This document shows, in pieces, positions 37,330-49,755 of a stretch of DNA of 64,000 nt. Origin of the DNA: Lycium barbarum (lineage: Eukaryota > Streptophyta > Magnoliopsida > Solanales > Solanaceae). Position 1 is the stretch's first letter. Every line of letters starts with the position of its first letter. Position numbers and translations under genes: made by a program. The stretch lies in contig NC_083338.1 of the NCBI RefSeq assembly GCF_019175385.1, positions 65,938,884-66,002,883 of the forward strand. The letters run 5' to 3'. The notes below the pieces were generated by a model that made no database searches, was not told the origin of the DNA, and saw only the letters and a list, made by a program, of their open reading frames with translations.

Positions 37330-40300
37330 ATGCCTCCAAAAAAGGCGACAGCGGCCCAAAAGGACAAGGCAGTAGCTGTGGGAGAGACTAGTCGGGCCCA
37401 GAGGGTTACCAGGGCCCATGCACATATTGCTCCTGATATTTTGCTCCCGGCAGAGGGCTCTTCCACACCGCAACACGTAGAGGAGATTGGAGCAGCAGCA
37501 GCTGCAGGTCGAGGGGCGGCTCCACCGCCAGCTCCCGAGATTCCAGTACCTGAGCCCCAAGCTCCACGGCCAGGCACTGAGGATCAGTCCATGAGAGAGG
37601 CAGTCCAGCTATTGACCAGACTTGTGGCAGGACAGGTTCAGGGGCACGGACTGGGAGGTGACCGGGCCTACAGGCGTGACAGTTCGAGAGCCCGTGAGTT
37701 CTTGACTTGTAGTCCTCCAGAGTTCTTCGGGACTAAGCCCGAGGAGGATCCTGAGGAGTTTATCAGGAAGATGCGGCGCACTTTACAGCTGATTAATGCT
37801 TCCGAGACAGAGTCAGTTGCGTTGGCCTCGTACCGGTTGTATGATGTGGCGGCTAATTGGTACAAGTCATGGGAGTTATCTAGGGGTGACGGCGCTCCCC
37901 CAGCAGTTTGGGATGATTTTTCTCAGGCTTTTCTTAGTCATTTTCTGCCTCCGGAGTTACGGCGGGCCAAGGCTGACAGATTCTTATTGCTGAGACAGAT
38001 GGGTCGCAGTGTTCGAGAGTACAGTATGGAGTTCGACTCATTGGCCCGATACGCACCTGCTGTGGTAGCTACTATGGCTGACAGGATGCACAGGTACATT
38101 ATGGGGCTGGACCGTTATTTTTTCGACAGCTGTTTGGTATTGGCTGCTCAGCCCGGCATGGATATTGCCCAGATTCGGGCCCACACCCAGGGCATGGAGG
38201 ACCGGCATAGGGAGCGTCAGCCTGATAGGAGCCAGGATCGGAGACAGCCCAAGAGGGCCAGATCGTCTGGGTATTCTGGAGATTTTCGGGGCAGACAGCC
38301 TCAGCAGCCGCAGCAGCCTAGCAGACATCTATCCCAGCCGGCACAGAGCGCACCTCCACAGCCTACAGGTCGCAGATTTGATAGCCCAGGGTATTCAGGG
38401 GCAGGCCAGAGCTCCAAGGCTTCAGGTTCGCGGACAGATAGGGGTTCTGGTCAGACGAGGCCACCTAGGCCTCAGTGTTCCTATTGTGGTAGGTACCATC
38501 CGGGAGAGTGCTACAGATCCACCGGTGCATGTTTTTCTTGTCGCCATCAAGGCCATTCTGTGAGAGATTGCCCGTATAAGGGTAGTTCGGGTGGTTTAGC
38601 GCAGCCTACCGGATCAGCCGCCGGGTCTTCATCTTCATCAGTGGCTATGCGCCCTACGGGGCCAGGTACTTCAGCACCAGCGGGTTGCAACAGAGGCCGT
38701 GGTGGAGCTTCTGGTACTAGCGGTCCTTCGAACCGCATTTATGCTCTGTCCAGCTGCCAGGATCAGGAGGCATCGCCTAATGTCGTTACAGGTACATTAT
38801 TGGTTTTCTCTCGGTCTGTGTATGCATTGATTGATCCAGGTTCAACTTTGTCATATATTTCGCCTCTGGTTGCTTGCAAAATTGGTATAACGTCTGAACC
38901 TATAGAGTCGTTTGAGGTAGCCACACCGATTGGGGACTTTATTGTAGCAAAACAGGTATATAAAAACTGTTCTGTAATTGTATGTGGCCGTGACACTAAG
39001 GCAGATTTGTTGGAGTTAGATATGGTCGAGTTCGATGTTATTATGGGAATGGACTGGCTAGCCTCATGTTGTGCTAATGTTGACTGCCAAAATAAGGTAG
39101 TTCGTTTCCAGTTTCCCGGGGAGCCAGTTATAGAATGGGCCGGTAATACAGCATCGCCGAAAGGTAAGTTTACTTCATACCTTAAGGCGAAGAAAATGAT
39201 TAGAAAGGGTTATTTTTATCATCTGGTTCGGGTACAAGACTTGATAGAAGAAACACCGACTCTTCAGTCAGTTCCCGTGGTTAATGAATTTCCGGATGTT
39301 TTCCCAGATGAGTTTCCAGGCCTTCCTCCTGAGCGGGAGATAGATTTTACTATTTATTTGCTTCCAGATACTCAGCCGATATCTATTCCCCCGTACAGAA
39401 TGGCACCGGCAGAATTGAAAGAACTGAAAGAGCAGTTGAAGGATCTGTTAGAAAAAGGCTTTATCAGGCCCAGTACTTCGCCTTGGGGAGCCCCGGTATT
39501 ATTTATGCGTAAGAAAGACGGGTCGCTGCGTATGTGTATTGATTATCGGCAGCTGAATAAGGTAACTATAAAGAATAAATACCCCCTCCCCAGAATTGAT
39601 GACTTGTTTGATCAGTTGCAGGGCGCCAAATATTTTTCGAAAATATATCTTCGGTCAGGCTATCATCAGGTACGGGTACGAGAGGCTGATATTCCTAAGA
39701 CAGCATTCCGGACCAGATATGGGCATTATGAATTCAGGGTTATGTCTTTTGGGCTGACTAATGCCCCTGCGGTATTCATGGATCTAATGAACCGGGTATT
39801 CAGGCCATTCTTAGACATGTTCGTAATTGTATTTATCGATGATATCCTGGTTTATTCTCGGTCCGAGGCAGAGCACGCAGATCATCTGAGAGCGATACTT
39901 GGGGTACTTCGGCATCGGAAATTATATGCAAAATTTTCTAAATGTTAATTCTGGCTGGCTTCAGTGGCATTTCTGGGGCATATTATTGCAGCTGATGGTG
40001 TCCGGGTGGATACACAGAAGATTGAGGCCGTGAAAAATTAGCCCAGACCCACGACGCCCACAGAGGTACGTAGTTTCCTGGGGTTAGCAGGCTATTACAG
40101 AAGATTTGTGGAAAAGTTTGCTTCGATTTTCGCGCCTTTGACAAGGCTAACTCAGAAGGGAGCCAAGTTCCAGTGGAATGATGCTTGTGAACGCAGCTTC
40201 CAGTTGCTGAAAGAGAAGCTGACTACAGCCCCAGTTCTGACTCTTCCAGAGGGACCCGATGGATATGTTATTTATTGTGATGCTTCTGGTATGGGGTTAG

Positions 40301-41249
40301 GCTGTGTATTGATGCAGCACGGCCGAGTTATAGCTTATGCTTCCCGACAGCTCAAAAAGCATGAAAAGAATTATCCTACCCACGATCTGGAGCTTGCAGC
40401 GGTGATTCAAGTCCTGAAGATATGGAGACATTATTTATATGGCGTTCATGTTGATATCTATACAGATCATAAGAGTCTCCAGTATATTTTCAAGCAGAAA
40501 GAGCTTAATTTGCGGCAGCGGAGGTGGCTGGAGCTCCTGAAAGACTATGATGTGGATATTCTGTATCATCTGGGAAAGGCTAATGTTGTGGCAGATGCGC
40601 TTAGCCGGAAATCTATGGGCAGCTTGGCAGATTTACAGCCAGACAGGAGAGAGATAGTGCGTGACATTCATCAGTTGGCTAATCTTGGGGTTCGTCTGGC
40701 CGAATCTGGAGGTACACAGATTTCTGTCCGAGGGGTTTCTGAATCATCTATTAGGGAAGATATCAAGCGGCATCAATATGAAGATCCTGTTTTGGCACGA
40801 TACAGAGACACAGCCTATGATAAGGAGAAGACTCCGTTCAAGTTCACTCCAGACGGGACTTTATTATTTAGGGGCAGGTTGTGCGTACCTGATATTGCAG
40901 GCCTTTGGCAGCAGGTTATGAGCGAGGCACATTATGCTCGCTATTCGGTCCATCCTGGGTCTACGAAGATGTACCATGATCTCCGATGCTTATACTGGTG
41001 GGATGGCATGAAACGGGACATCGCAGAGTTCGTCGCCCAGTGTCCCAATTGTCAGCAGGTCAAGATTGAACACTAGAAACCGGGTGGACTGTTGCAGGAA
41101 ATGGAAATTCCGACGTGGAAGTGGGAGATCATTAATATGGACTTCATTACAGGGTTGCCTCGCACTCCACGGAAGTATGATTCCATCTAGGTTATTATTG
41201 ATAGGCTTACAAAATCAACCCATTTTCTCCCCGTCAGAACTACTTTTTC
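37330..41249 (+). pseudogene. Element A gag-pol, inactivated and truncated in integrase
   Basis: One frame runs without frameshift for 3.9 kb: gag (about residues 120-250), zinc knuckles ([26 protein letters not shown] from C401), protease (ALIDPGS, D502), RT (FIDD, D837-D838), RNase H (YCDASG) and integrase HHCC (about 40930-41055). In-frame stops are at 39946 (TAA), 40039, 41074 and 41188 (TAG). The first catalytic RT aspartate, D in [10 protein letters not shown], is tyrosine (codon 773). The frame is lost near 41249 inside integrase, where B's gag begins. It is a dead copy of a Tekay/Del-like polyprotein; D is its closest relative here. Start chosen at ATG of [10 protein letters not shown], as in D. 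Confidence 0.92.
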
Positions 41250-43497
41250 CGTCATAAATTCTTGAACTTGAGGCAAGGTAGTATGAGTGCCCTAGAGTAT
41301 AGCTTCCGTTTCAATTCCTTGGCTAGGTATGTTTCGGCCATGGTAGCGGATATGGGTGACCGGGTACACCGATTTGTAAAGGGCCTAGGGTCCCACTTGA
41401 TGGATAAATGCTTGACTGCGTCCCTCCAGGACGGTATGGATATTGCACGCCTTCAGGAACATGCTCAGAACTTAGAAGAAAGACTACAGCAGCGAAGAGG
41501 TGAACGTGAGCAAGATCGGGGACATAACAAGAGGGCCAGATCTTCAGGCCCGATGAGTGAGTCCAGAGGCAGACATAGGCAGCAGTTCCCCAGGCATTCA
41601 GGCTATTCTATGACCAGTGCACCTCCACGGTCTTCAGGCTAGAGATTTGATAGGTCTGCTCGTTCAGGGCTGAGTCCGAGTTATTCAAGACCTCAGTTTA
41701 GGGATGATTCAAACCAGTCAAGGCCACCCGTGCCACGGTGCTCCCAGTGTGGGAAGTTGCATTGGGGTTTGTGCTGATCAGGTTCATACGTTTGCTATTT
41801 ATGTGGTCGACCAGGCCATATTATGCGTGATTGCCCCTCAGTACATGGTAGAGGTATGACCCAGCCGTCAGGATCGGTAGCCGGATCTTCGGCATCTGTA
41901 TGCCCTACGGGGCCAGGTTCACATGCGCCAGTCACCCATGGTAGAGGTAGAGGCAGAGCTCCCAGTACTAGCGGTCCTCAGCACCGTATTTATGCTTTGG
42001 TTGGACGCCAAGATCTTGAGTCTTCTCCTGACGTGGTCACAGGTATATTATCGGTATTCCCTCATGATGTATATGCTTTGATTGATCTGGGGTCCACATT
42101 ATCATATGTTACTCCTTATATTGCGGGTCAATTTATAGTCGAGCCGGAGTCGATCAAACCTTTTGAGGTGTCTACACCCGTGGGTGAATCGGTAATAGCT
42201 AGCCGAGTATATAGGGATTGTGTAGTTATGTTTTGTGATCGTTGTACCGTGATTGATTTGCATGAGCTAGAAATGGTAGACTTTGATGTTATTATGGGCA
42301 TGGATTGGTTGGCTTCTTGTTATGCCAATGTTCATTGTAGAATGAAAATGGTTCGTTTCCAATTTCCGGGAGAACCAGTCTTAGAATGGAAAGGGAATAC
42401 GGCATCACTAAAAGGTAGATTTATTTCCTATCTAAAGGCAAGGAAAATGATCACGAAAGGATGTATTTATCATCTAGTGCGAGTTCAAGATATAGAGGCT
42501 GAGTCGCCGACTCTTCAGTCAGTTCCCGTAGTGAATGAATTTCCGGATGTGTTCCCGGAAGAGCTTCCAGGCCTTCCTCCCGAGCGGGAGATTGATTTTG
42601 CCATCGATGTGCTGCCAGACACAAAACCTATATCTATTCCCCCATATAGAATGGCACTCGCAGAATTGAAAGAGTTGAAGGAGTAACTGAAAGACTTGCT
42701 TGATAAAGGCTTCATTAGGTCTAGTCCATCCCCGTGGGGAGCGCCCGTATTGTTTGTCCGAAAGAAAGATGGCTCTTTAAGGATGTGCATTGACTATCGA
42801 CAGTTGAATAAAGTGACGATCAAGAATAGATATCCTCTCCCGAGGATTGATGATTTATTTGATCAATTTCAAGGTGCCAAATGGTTTTCAAAGATTGATT
42901 TGAGGTCCGGGTATCATCAAGTGAGAGTTAGGGAGAAAGATATCCCTAAGACAGATTTTAGGACGAGATATGGTCATTTTGAATTCCGGGTAATGTCATT
43001 TGGGCTAACTAATGCGCCATCGGTCTTTATGGATTTGATGAATAATGTCTTCAGGCCCTTCCTGGATTTATTTGTGATAGTATTTATCGACGATGGTTAG
43101 AATTGCTAAAGGACTACGATGTTGAGATTTTGTATCACCCCGGAAAGGCAAATGTTGTGGTTGATGCTCTTAGCCGTAGATCGATGGAAAGTCTAAGTGA
43201 TGTACGACCAGAGAAGAGAGAAATGGCTCGTGAGCTCCGGCAGCTAGCTAGCCTTGAAGTCCGAGTAATGCACTCAGGTAGCAAGGGAACTACTATTCAG
43301 AATTCTGCAGTCTTGTCGCTAGTAACAGAAGTGAAGGAGCAACAATATGAGGATCCCATGCTAATGCAGTACAGAGATACACTCCCTCAGAAAGAGAAGT
43401 CATCATTTGATATTTCAGGAGACGGAGTTCTCCGATGCCGAGGCAGATTATGTGTCCCTGATGTTGCAAGTTTACGCCACCAGATTTTGAGAGAAGC
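41250..43497 (+). pseudogene. Element B gag-pol, 5'-truncated, with internal deletion
   Basis: Begins mid-gag (FLNLRQGSM) directly after A's integrase; the 5' LTR and gag N-terminus are missing. It keeps the zinc knuckle (CYLCGRPGHIMRDC), protease (ALIDLGS) and RT to FIDD. In-frame stops are TAG at 41640, TGA at 41775 and TAA at 42684. At about 43096 the sequence jumps from FIDD to the end of RNase H ([19 protein letters not shown]), losing roughly 0.7 kb compared with A and shifting frame. It reaches the integrase linker (REA), where C inserted at GAAGC (43493-43497). It is a different subfamily from A and D. Confidence 0.9.
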
Positions 43498-46400
43498 TGT
43501 CACACCCCGACATTTCGAGGGTGTGATGGGCACTCGACCCTTACTTAGGGCCGAGCGAACCCTCAGATTCCAACTATACAGAAAATCACATCAAACTTTC
43601 TAAATTGGATAAGGTAAAATGCATAGTAATATTTTTGAAATATTCTTTCAAATCAAACAAATACATATAATCATACAGAATCCAGTACATAACTCAGACC
43701 CACATATCGGCTGATGGAGCCGCTTACAAACGAACAACCAATACTCACGACACTGTCTGCAAAGTCTCTAACATAATCCAGAACCATAACATACGGACTC
43801 TGACTCGGCAGCACTCCAGAAGCAAATGGAGTTGGCTAACCCCGCTGGATCATCTCCTGTAATAACTTTAGCTCATCTGGGAGTACCTGCACGGCATGAA
43901 ACGCAGCCCCCGAAGAACAGGGGGTCAGTACGAAAATGTACCGAGTATGTAAAGCAAAAATATCACAAGTATAATCATAGCCCGGACCAGGAGCACAGAA
44001 ATATATGCAGAAGTATAACAGGCATAACCGAATCTAAATCCAAGACAAACATACCGAGTTCAACTGACAGAATCATCGCACAGAGCTGGGGCACAGATGT
44101 AACAGATACCATCATAATCAGAGACAGAGGTACAAAATGGAACAGACTGAGTCGTGGCCCGGATCAGATTACCAGAAGTACAATATACAGAAACGTAATT
44201 TAACCGGACAGACAGAAGGGTAGCGGACGAAACCATAATCTTATCAGACAGACCGAAATGTACGAATAGAATCATAACCGTATCGGACAGACCGAGGCGT
44301 AACAGACAGAATCGAAGTCCAGACGGACAGACAAAATCATATTCCAGACGGGCAGATAGAATCATGTTTCAGACGAACAGACAGAGTCAGATTCCCGACG
44401 GATAGACAGAATCACATTTCAGATGGACAGACAGAATCATAATTCATAGTCATATAGAGTCATATGCCATATCAGAATGCTGTAGCGTATCGGACCAGGT
44501 GTTGCCACCTGTGAATCATATGATGTTCACAGAGAGTGTGCCATCTCGAGCTCAGCCCAGTGCAGTGGTCACACCATACACAAACATATCGTATCAGATC
44601 ATAGCATATCATATCATATGAAAGTACGCGTCTACAAGGGGTATGCCACCTCGAGCTCGGCCCAGTACAGTGGTCATCCCATGCAGAGACTGCCCGTTTT
44701 TCCCGCTCGAGCTCTGCCCAGTACACGGGTCACGGACCAGTCTCGGGAGCTCGAGCTCCGCCCAGTACACTCCCAACGCGTCTGCCTGGTATCAAATCAC
44801 ACAGCGCAGATACTATCCGCTTTGGGGATCGAGCTTATCCCAGACCACCCCTCACGGTTTTATTTCAGAACATCATGGACAACAAAGGGAAATAGCGCAC
44901 GGCAGGATAGCTTTGTCCGGCTCAGTGAATAGACATGGTAAGGCTTGCACGAACGGAGTAGTGAGAGACCAGATACACATATTCTCAGACTCGACAGATA
45001 CAAACACTTATTGATATCGGAGGATTATAAACATATTTCGGAACGATCAGAATTGATACATGATATTTACGGATACATTTACCACAAAATCGTTACGAAC
45101 GTTTCAAAACAGATTTGGATCGACGGATCAGTTCAAGGAATCGAACAGTAGTCATAAGGCACAAACATAACCTTTTGGATGGCACGATGGAATATATCAA
45201 CACAGAACGTTCGGAGTCATTTTACGTATCCAAGCGTTTCATAGGACTCGCGAGAGCGATTGAACATACTATCAGAATATTCGTACGGATTGTTCGATCA
45301 AAATATCCATATCCGAATAATTATATCAAAAATAGCCCTAGCGGGGTACTTGTATCGGAATGCCCACACTCGGATACTCATGTCAGCAAAAAGGGCATAC
45401 AGTCGAATTGTAATAGTGCGCACGATCAACAACCCGGCCCGGAGGACCAGTGAACGATGTCATAATAATGGGCACGAGCGGAGTCATGAACGACTGATGC
45501 ATTTTACAAATAGGAATAGCTATAGGGTCCAATATAGTCATATGTCGGCCCGTTAATCCAACTAGTCTGAACAAGTGGTCAACACGGGGTTATTTCACAA
45601 ACGTTCTTCCACAATTATGTTTGTAGTCAAAATGTAAGTTAGAATGTCGAAATACTTTTATAAGTTTGATAAAATCATAAGTTGACCCAATGGTCAAAAT
45701 AATTTGGATAATTAATCAGACGGGGTCCATGTCACAAAAATATTTCTAAAATGGTCGTTGTGGTTCAAAATATAGTTTAAAATACCGCGGCAACCAAAAC
45801 ATTATTTTATAGTGGTCAAATTCATAAGTGAAAGCCTTTTTCCAACATTATGCCAAAATAAACCTTATAGGGCAAACAGAAGGGTTTCGGACTTAGCGGT
45901 CCCACCTCGGGTCAAGTCGAGGTGGCGGACATGATTTACGGACATTTGAGGTCTACGGAATCATACATAGAGGTTTCGAAGTGATATGACCATGTTTGCA
46001 CAAGTTTCGAACGTTAGGTTACTTTCTAGCCAAAATAGAGTCCTTAAGCTTCAATTGAATTGAGTGAATAGTAGTCATTTTCTAAATCGGATTTCGAGGA
46101 GCAGAATTACTCCCGGGGTTCCGATATCGACCTATCATACTAAGACATGCCAAATGAAGAAGTAGGGAGCCTTACATACCTTTCTTACTTCGTACGCTCG
46201 CTCAGGCTCGATTCCCGTTTCGTCCAAAATCTGCAATTGGTCATTGTTACCAATTAGAACCTTCAAGACTTAAGAATGCACTTAACTTCATTTTTGTCTA
46301 CCGAAATTTCGGCAGCACCTCCCCTATAAATATAGCACCCCCGAGAAACATCTCGGCTCAAATAATAGCAACAGCAACCCAACAACATCAACAAAGTCCC

Positions 46401-47717
46401 AATATAGCATAATATAGGGCAAGTAGTCCTACTTTTCGACATAATGCGATAACGCTCATTCCGACTTCACACTTCCAACTAAGCTTAATATTTTCATATT
46501 CATCATTAATCAAAGTCATCACCGTATAATTTAGAAAAATTTCATATCGTTCTCACAAAATATTAACAAGATATACAAAATATACAATCTTCCACCAAGA
46601 TCATATTCCCTCCAAAACTTCTACGAATTCAACAAAACTTCCCAAATCACATTGTCTTCCTTCCAAATTCATTACGACAACATTAGTTCCCATTCTAGCA
46701 TCTTACTTTCACACTTACACAAAAATCATATAAAATTCATATAATTTCTCATAATCACATACAAACAAATTCAATGCCAATTCAATTCATTAAACCTTCA
46801 TCTACATTATAGGGATTACAACAACACAACTAACATGTTAAACAAATAACTCCATCATTATTTCACCATAGCCTAACTCACGGCCAACATGGGAATTTTC
46901 CAACTTCATCCAGTTTCATTCCACTTTCATTTCCAATATACATTCCATGCTATACACAACTAGAATTTAACATATATTAAATTCACCACAAACACACATT
47001 GTATACACACACACGACCCTAAACTATATTCCACACCCACTTTGAAATCTTCCATTTTTCCATACTCTCAACTCATTTCTACATATTACAACACAAACAA
47101 ACCTTTATAACATAATAATATGGAGTGAATTCTTACCTTTTCTCTTCAACTTCTTCACTCAAATATGTTGTCCCATTGAAGAAACTAGTCCCCTTTCTTC
47201 CCAAATAATTGCACCATGTTGTAGAGGGACCTTGAATTGGTATAAATACCACAAGAAAACAATTTTGGATGCAAGATTTTTGGGGTGCAAATTGAGAGGG
47301 GCTGGCCGAACTCCCCTCTCTTGCTCTTCATCTTTTGCTTTGTTTTGCTTCTTGATCTTTCTAATGGATAAGTGTATATATAATATGCTTGTCTTGATCT
47401 AGTGATCACATGCAATTCACATGACCTATTTATTGGTTTTGGGCCATGGTTTGGCCGGCCACCCTTGGATTTGGGCCTTAATTAATTTTTTTTTCAATTT
47501 TTCTCTTGGCCCAATTCGTTGAAAGCTCGTTTTGCAATTCCCGAAACTAATTTTCAAAATTCCGATGTTTGCCCTTGGCCTTCCTCCGTGTTTCCACACC
47601 ACTATTTTTCATGAACAACACACCCATATGTGAATTCAAATCAACATATGGCCTTATTCTTTACAAGTCACAATCATTCCCAATTTTTCTGAATACGCGA
47701 AAACGCGGGATATAACA
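43498..47717 (-). repeat. Element C 3' LTR
   Basis: Element sense TGTTATATCCCGCG to GTGTGACA. Late-LTR hairpin CCCCC/GGGGG at 43907-43924. CAGACAGA-rich low-complexity sequence at about 43970-44450. Five spaced copies of a CGAGCTC-N-GCCCAGT motif at about 44545-44850. Core promoter with CCGAAATTTCGG at 46301-46312. Plus-strand ORFs of about 100-125 codons here are antisense to the element and not conserved. Confidence 0.93.
46301..46331 (-). promoter_or_regulatory. LTR core promoter of C
   Basis: In element sense TATTTATAGGGG precedes the perfect palindrome CCGAAATTTCGG; the second copy is at 52559-52570. Confidence 0.65.
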
Positions 47718-47734
47718 TCCTCTCCCCCTTTAAA

Positions 47735-47754
47735 AACATTCGTCCTCGAATGTT
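47735..47754 (-). promoter_or_regulatory. Stem-loop beside the polypurine tract of C
   Basis: AACATTCG and CGAATGTT form an 8-bp stem with loop TCCT on the plus strand. Same element as at 6211, 18928 and 55435. Confidence 0.65.
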
Positions 47755-47890
47755 GAATTAGGCTTACCGACCTTACAAACGTCTCAGGGGAGGCCCAACT
47801 ATCCACATCTTTCACTTCTTGTCACACTCCTCTGTTTCTTATAACGTCATTATAATCCCACGTCATATCAAACAGATTCATAACTAGGGT

Positions 47891-48218
47891 CGGACACGTA
47901 GGAGCATACTGGACAAACTCATAGTCGGGGTCAGATGTACGGGACTGTAGCAGACAGATTCGTAGTCAAAGTCAGATGCATGGGAGTATGTCAGACAGAT
48001 CCGTGATCAAAGTCAGGCGTACAGAGGCGTATCAGACGGATTCGTAATCAGAGCCAGACATACAGAGGTGTGTCAGACAGATTCGTATCCAGAGTTAATC
48101 GTATAGAAGTATATCAGACAAGAGCATAATCAGATTCAAAGGTACAGAGACATAATAAATAGAGCCTCATCGAAATCAGAGGCGCGGTAGTACGACAGAC
48201 AGAGTTTTGATCAGAATC
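47891..48218. repeat. 41-bp minisatellite in C, 8 units
   Basis: Eight exact 41-bp units, starting with CGGACACGTAGGAGCATA and matching unit one of the array minisatellite. The array has 13 units, so copy number changed after the families split. Confidence 0.85.
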
Positions 48219-49140
48219 AGACCACTTCTACTGAGGCTTCCGTGGTTTACGAAAATTTCCTTGTCGACACCTCATTACTCACCCTGATCATCATACCACG
48301 AATTAGTTCATCAAAACCTGTTCACTCATCCGTAACTCGTTTGTCAAATTGCCATACAAATAGTTTTATGTGTCATTTGTTGGCTCTTTCGAAGATCCTG
48401 CTTATTCACATTTTGTGTCCTTCATCTTTTTTGATATCCATACTCATTTTGTCTTCCAAACATCGTCACACTAGACTAACTTGTAATGAAATCAAGGTTT
48501 GTCTAGTCTCTGACAACATTCCTTGTCATAGTCGCGATTCCTTTGGTCTCGCTTGTTTAAGTCAATTTGTAGACTTCACACACTCTTCCCTCGTTTCATA
48601 TATCCATACTTCATTCTCTTCCGGAGGTTCGGCTCGATCATATTTCCTACCCTTCGCTTCCTCCTAATATTTGACCTTTTTACTTTTGCTTCACTTACTC
48701 TCTTTCCTTTCCAACATCATTACACTGGAACTTTCCAAACTTAACAGATAGGGGGAATGACAACAGCCTACCTTATAACATACGTACCATTTACCTTGTC
48801 ATTATTACCTGGGGCTCAGTACCCTTATTCAATTGGTGCCTTTCGCATTCTAGTACCGGTCCCGGGGACATACGTATTCACTAATACAATCACAAATAGG
48901 GCATCATACGCGTTCATATATGCACACATAGTCATTTTCAACTAGGCCACACTTTACCCCCAAACATCATTCAAACCTATTCTAATTCCAAAACTGTAGC
49001 GTTCTTTCTGTTTCTTTTCTAATCTAACTGATTGCGCGTTGTGTGGCCCTTTTATGATCTCCAACCATCTCGTATATTCTAGTCTCACTCAGGCCATTTT
49101 AGCTTTCCATTGGTCTCTTACATCAGAATACAGAAAATTC

Positions 49141-49250
49141 TGGCATACTTCCCGGGGGGGTCACCCATCCTGAAATTGCTCCCACCTGAGCACGCTTAAC
49201 CTTGAAACTGTGGTGAAATCCGGTGCCTTAGAGCAGATATGATCGCACCC
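49141..49250 (-). other. 5S rRNA-like segment, nearly full length, in C
   Basis: On the minus strand it opens GGGTGCGATCATA and continues with CTAAGGCACCGGATTTCA, GGTTAAGCGTGCTC, GGATGGGTGACC and CCCGGGAAGT, following plant 5S rRNA almost end to end in order. Box A and box C are nearly intact; the middle and 3' end have drifted. It lies about 500 nt past the PBS in element orientation. It is a derived copy; structural changes make a working ribosomal RNA unlikely. Confidence 0.82.
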
Positions 49251-49659
49251 GCTTTCTCATATGGCCCTTATTACATGATTTAGGGCTAGTCGAGGTCTCA
49301 CAGATTCCGAAACACTTTTCGTCACACGCCCTTCCTTTTACAATTATCGTTTTGCCCTTTTTATAACCCGTATCACCTTTACAATTTCTTATTATTCGAA
49401 ATCCGTATGCAACAGATACCCACAGTACTTTACAGAACATACGACTATATATCACATCCCAGCCGTTCAGAACTTCCGGTTTCAGGTAACAGAACGAATA
49501 TTTCCAGACTTGCCCATCTGGCTTTTCCATATCGTTATTTGCCTCATACCGTCGTAGGTGAGGCTTACAGATAGAATTCCATTTTCCTATAACTTGGCTC
49601 TATCGCACGGTCTAAGACAGAAAGAAGGTCAACAATCCCTAAATGCCCCGTAGCCTCCT

Positions 49660-49693
49660 GTCTATAAGTGTGGCGCGCTACACACCCATAAAC
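49660..49693 (-). promoter_or_regulatory. Leader hairpin with palindromic loop, element C
   Basis: Outer stem GTTTAT/ATAGAC (one wobble), inner stem GGTGTG/CACACT (one wobble), loop TAGCGCGC with palindrome GCGCGC in place of GTGCAC. Confidence 0.62.
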
Positions 49694-49755
49694 AAGACTC
49701 TACCGGACACGACTTTGCAGACAACCCCTAGGACAGACCTGCTCTGATACCACTC

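Larger units (their letters stand above)
47718..49755 (-). mobile_element. Element C interior (no gag-pol)
   Basis: In element order: PBS (49741-49752), leader hairpin (49660-49693), 5S rRNA-like block (49250-49141), unassigned sequence (about 49140-48220), an 8-unit 41-bp minisatellite (48218-47891), a stem-loop (47735-47754) and the polypurine tract. The order matches the array interior, and short stretches beside the minisatellite align, so the two are related families. C lacks the acidic ORF. A 100-codon minus-strand ORF at 49228-49530 runs into the 5S block and is probably chance. Confidence 0.88.

Noticed and set aside
49141..49250. Functional 5S rRNA gene
   Set aside because: Box A and box C are good, but the helix-forming regions and 3' end have drifted and there is no T-run terminator at the expected place.
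49228..49530. 100-codon minus-strand ORF after C's PBS as a coding gene
   Set aside because: It runs into the 5S-like block and has no counterpart in the array interiors.
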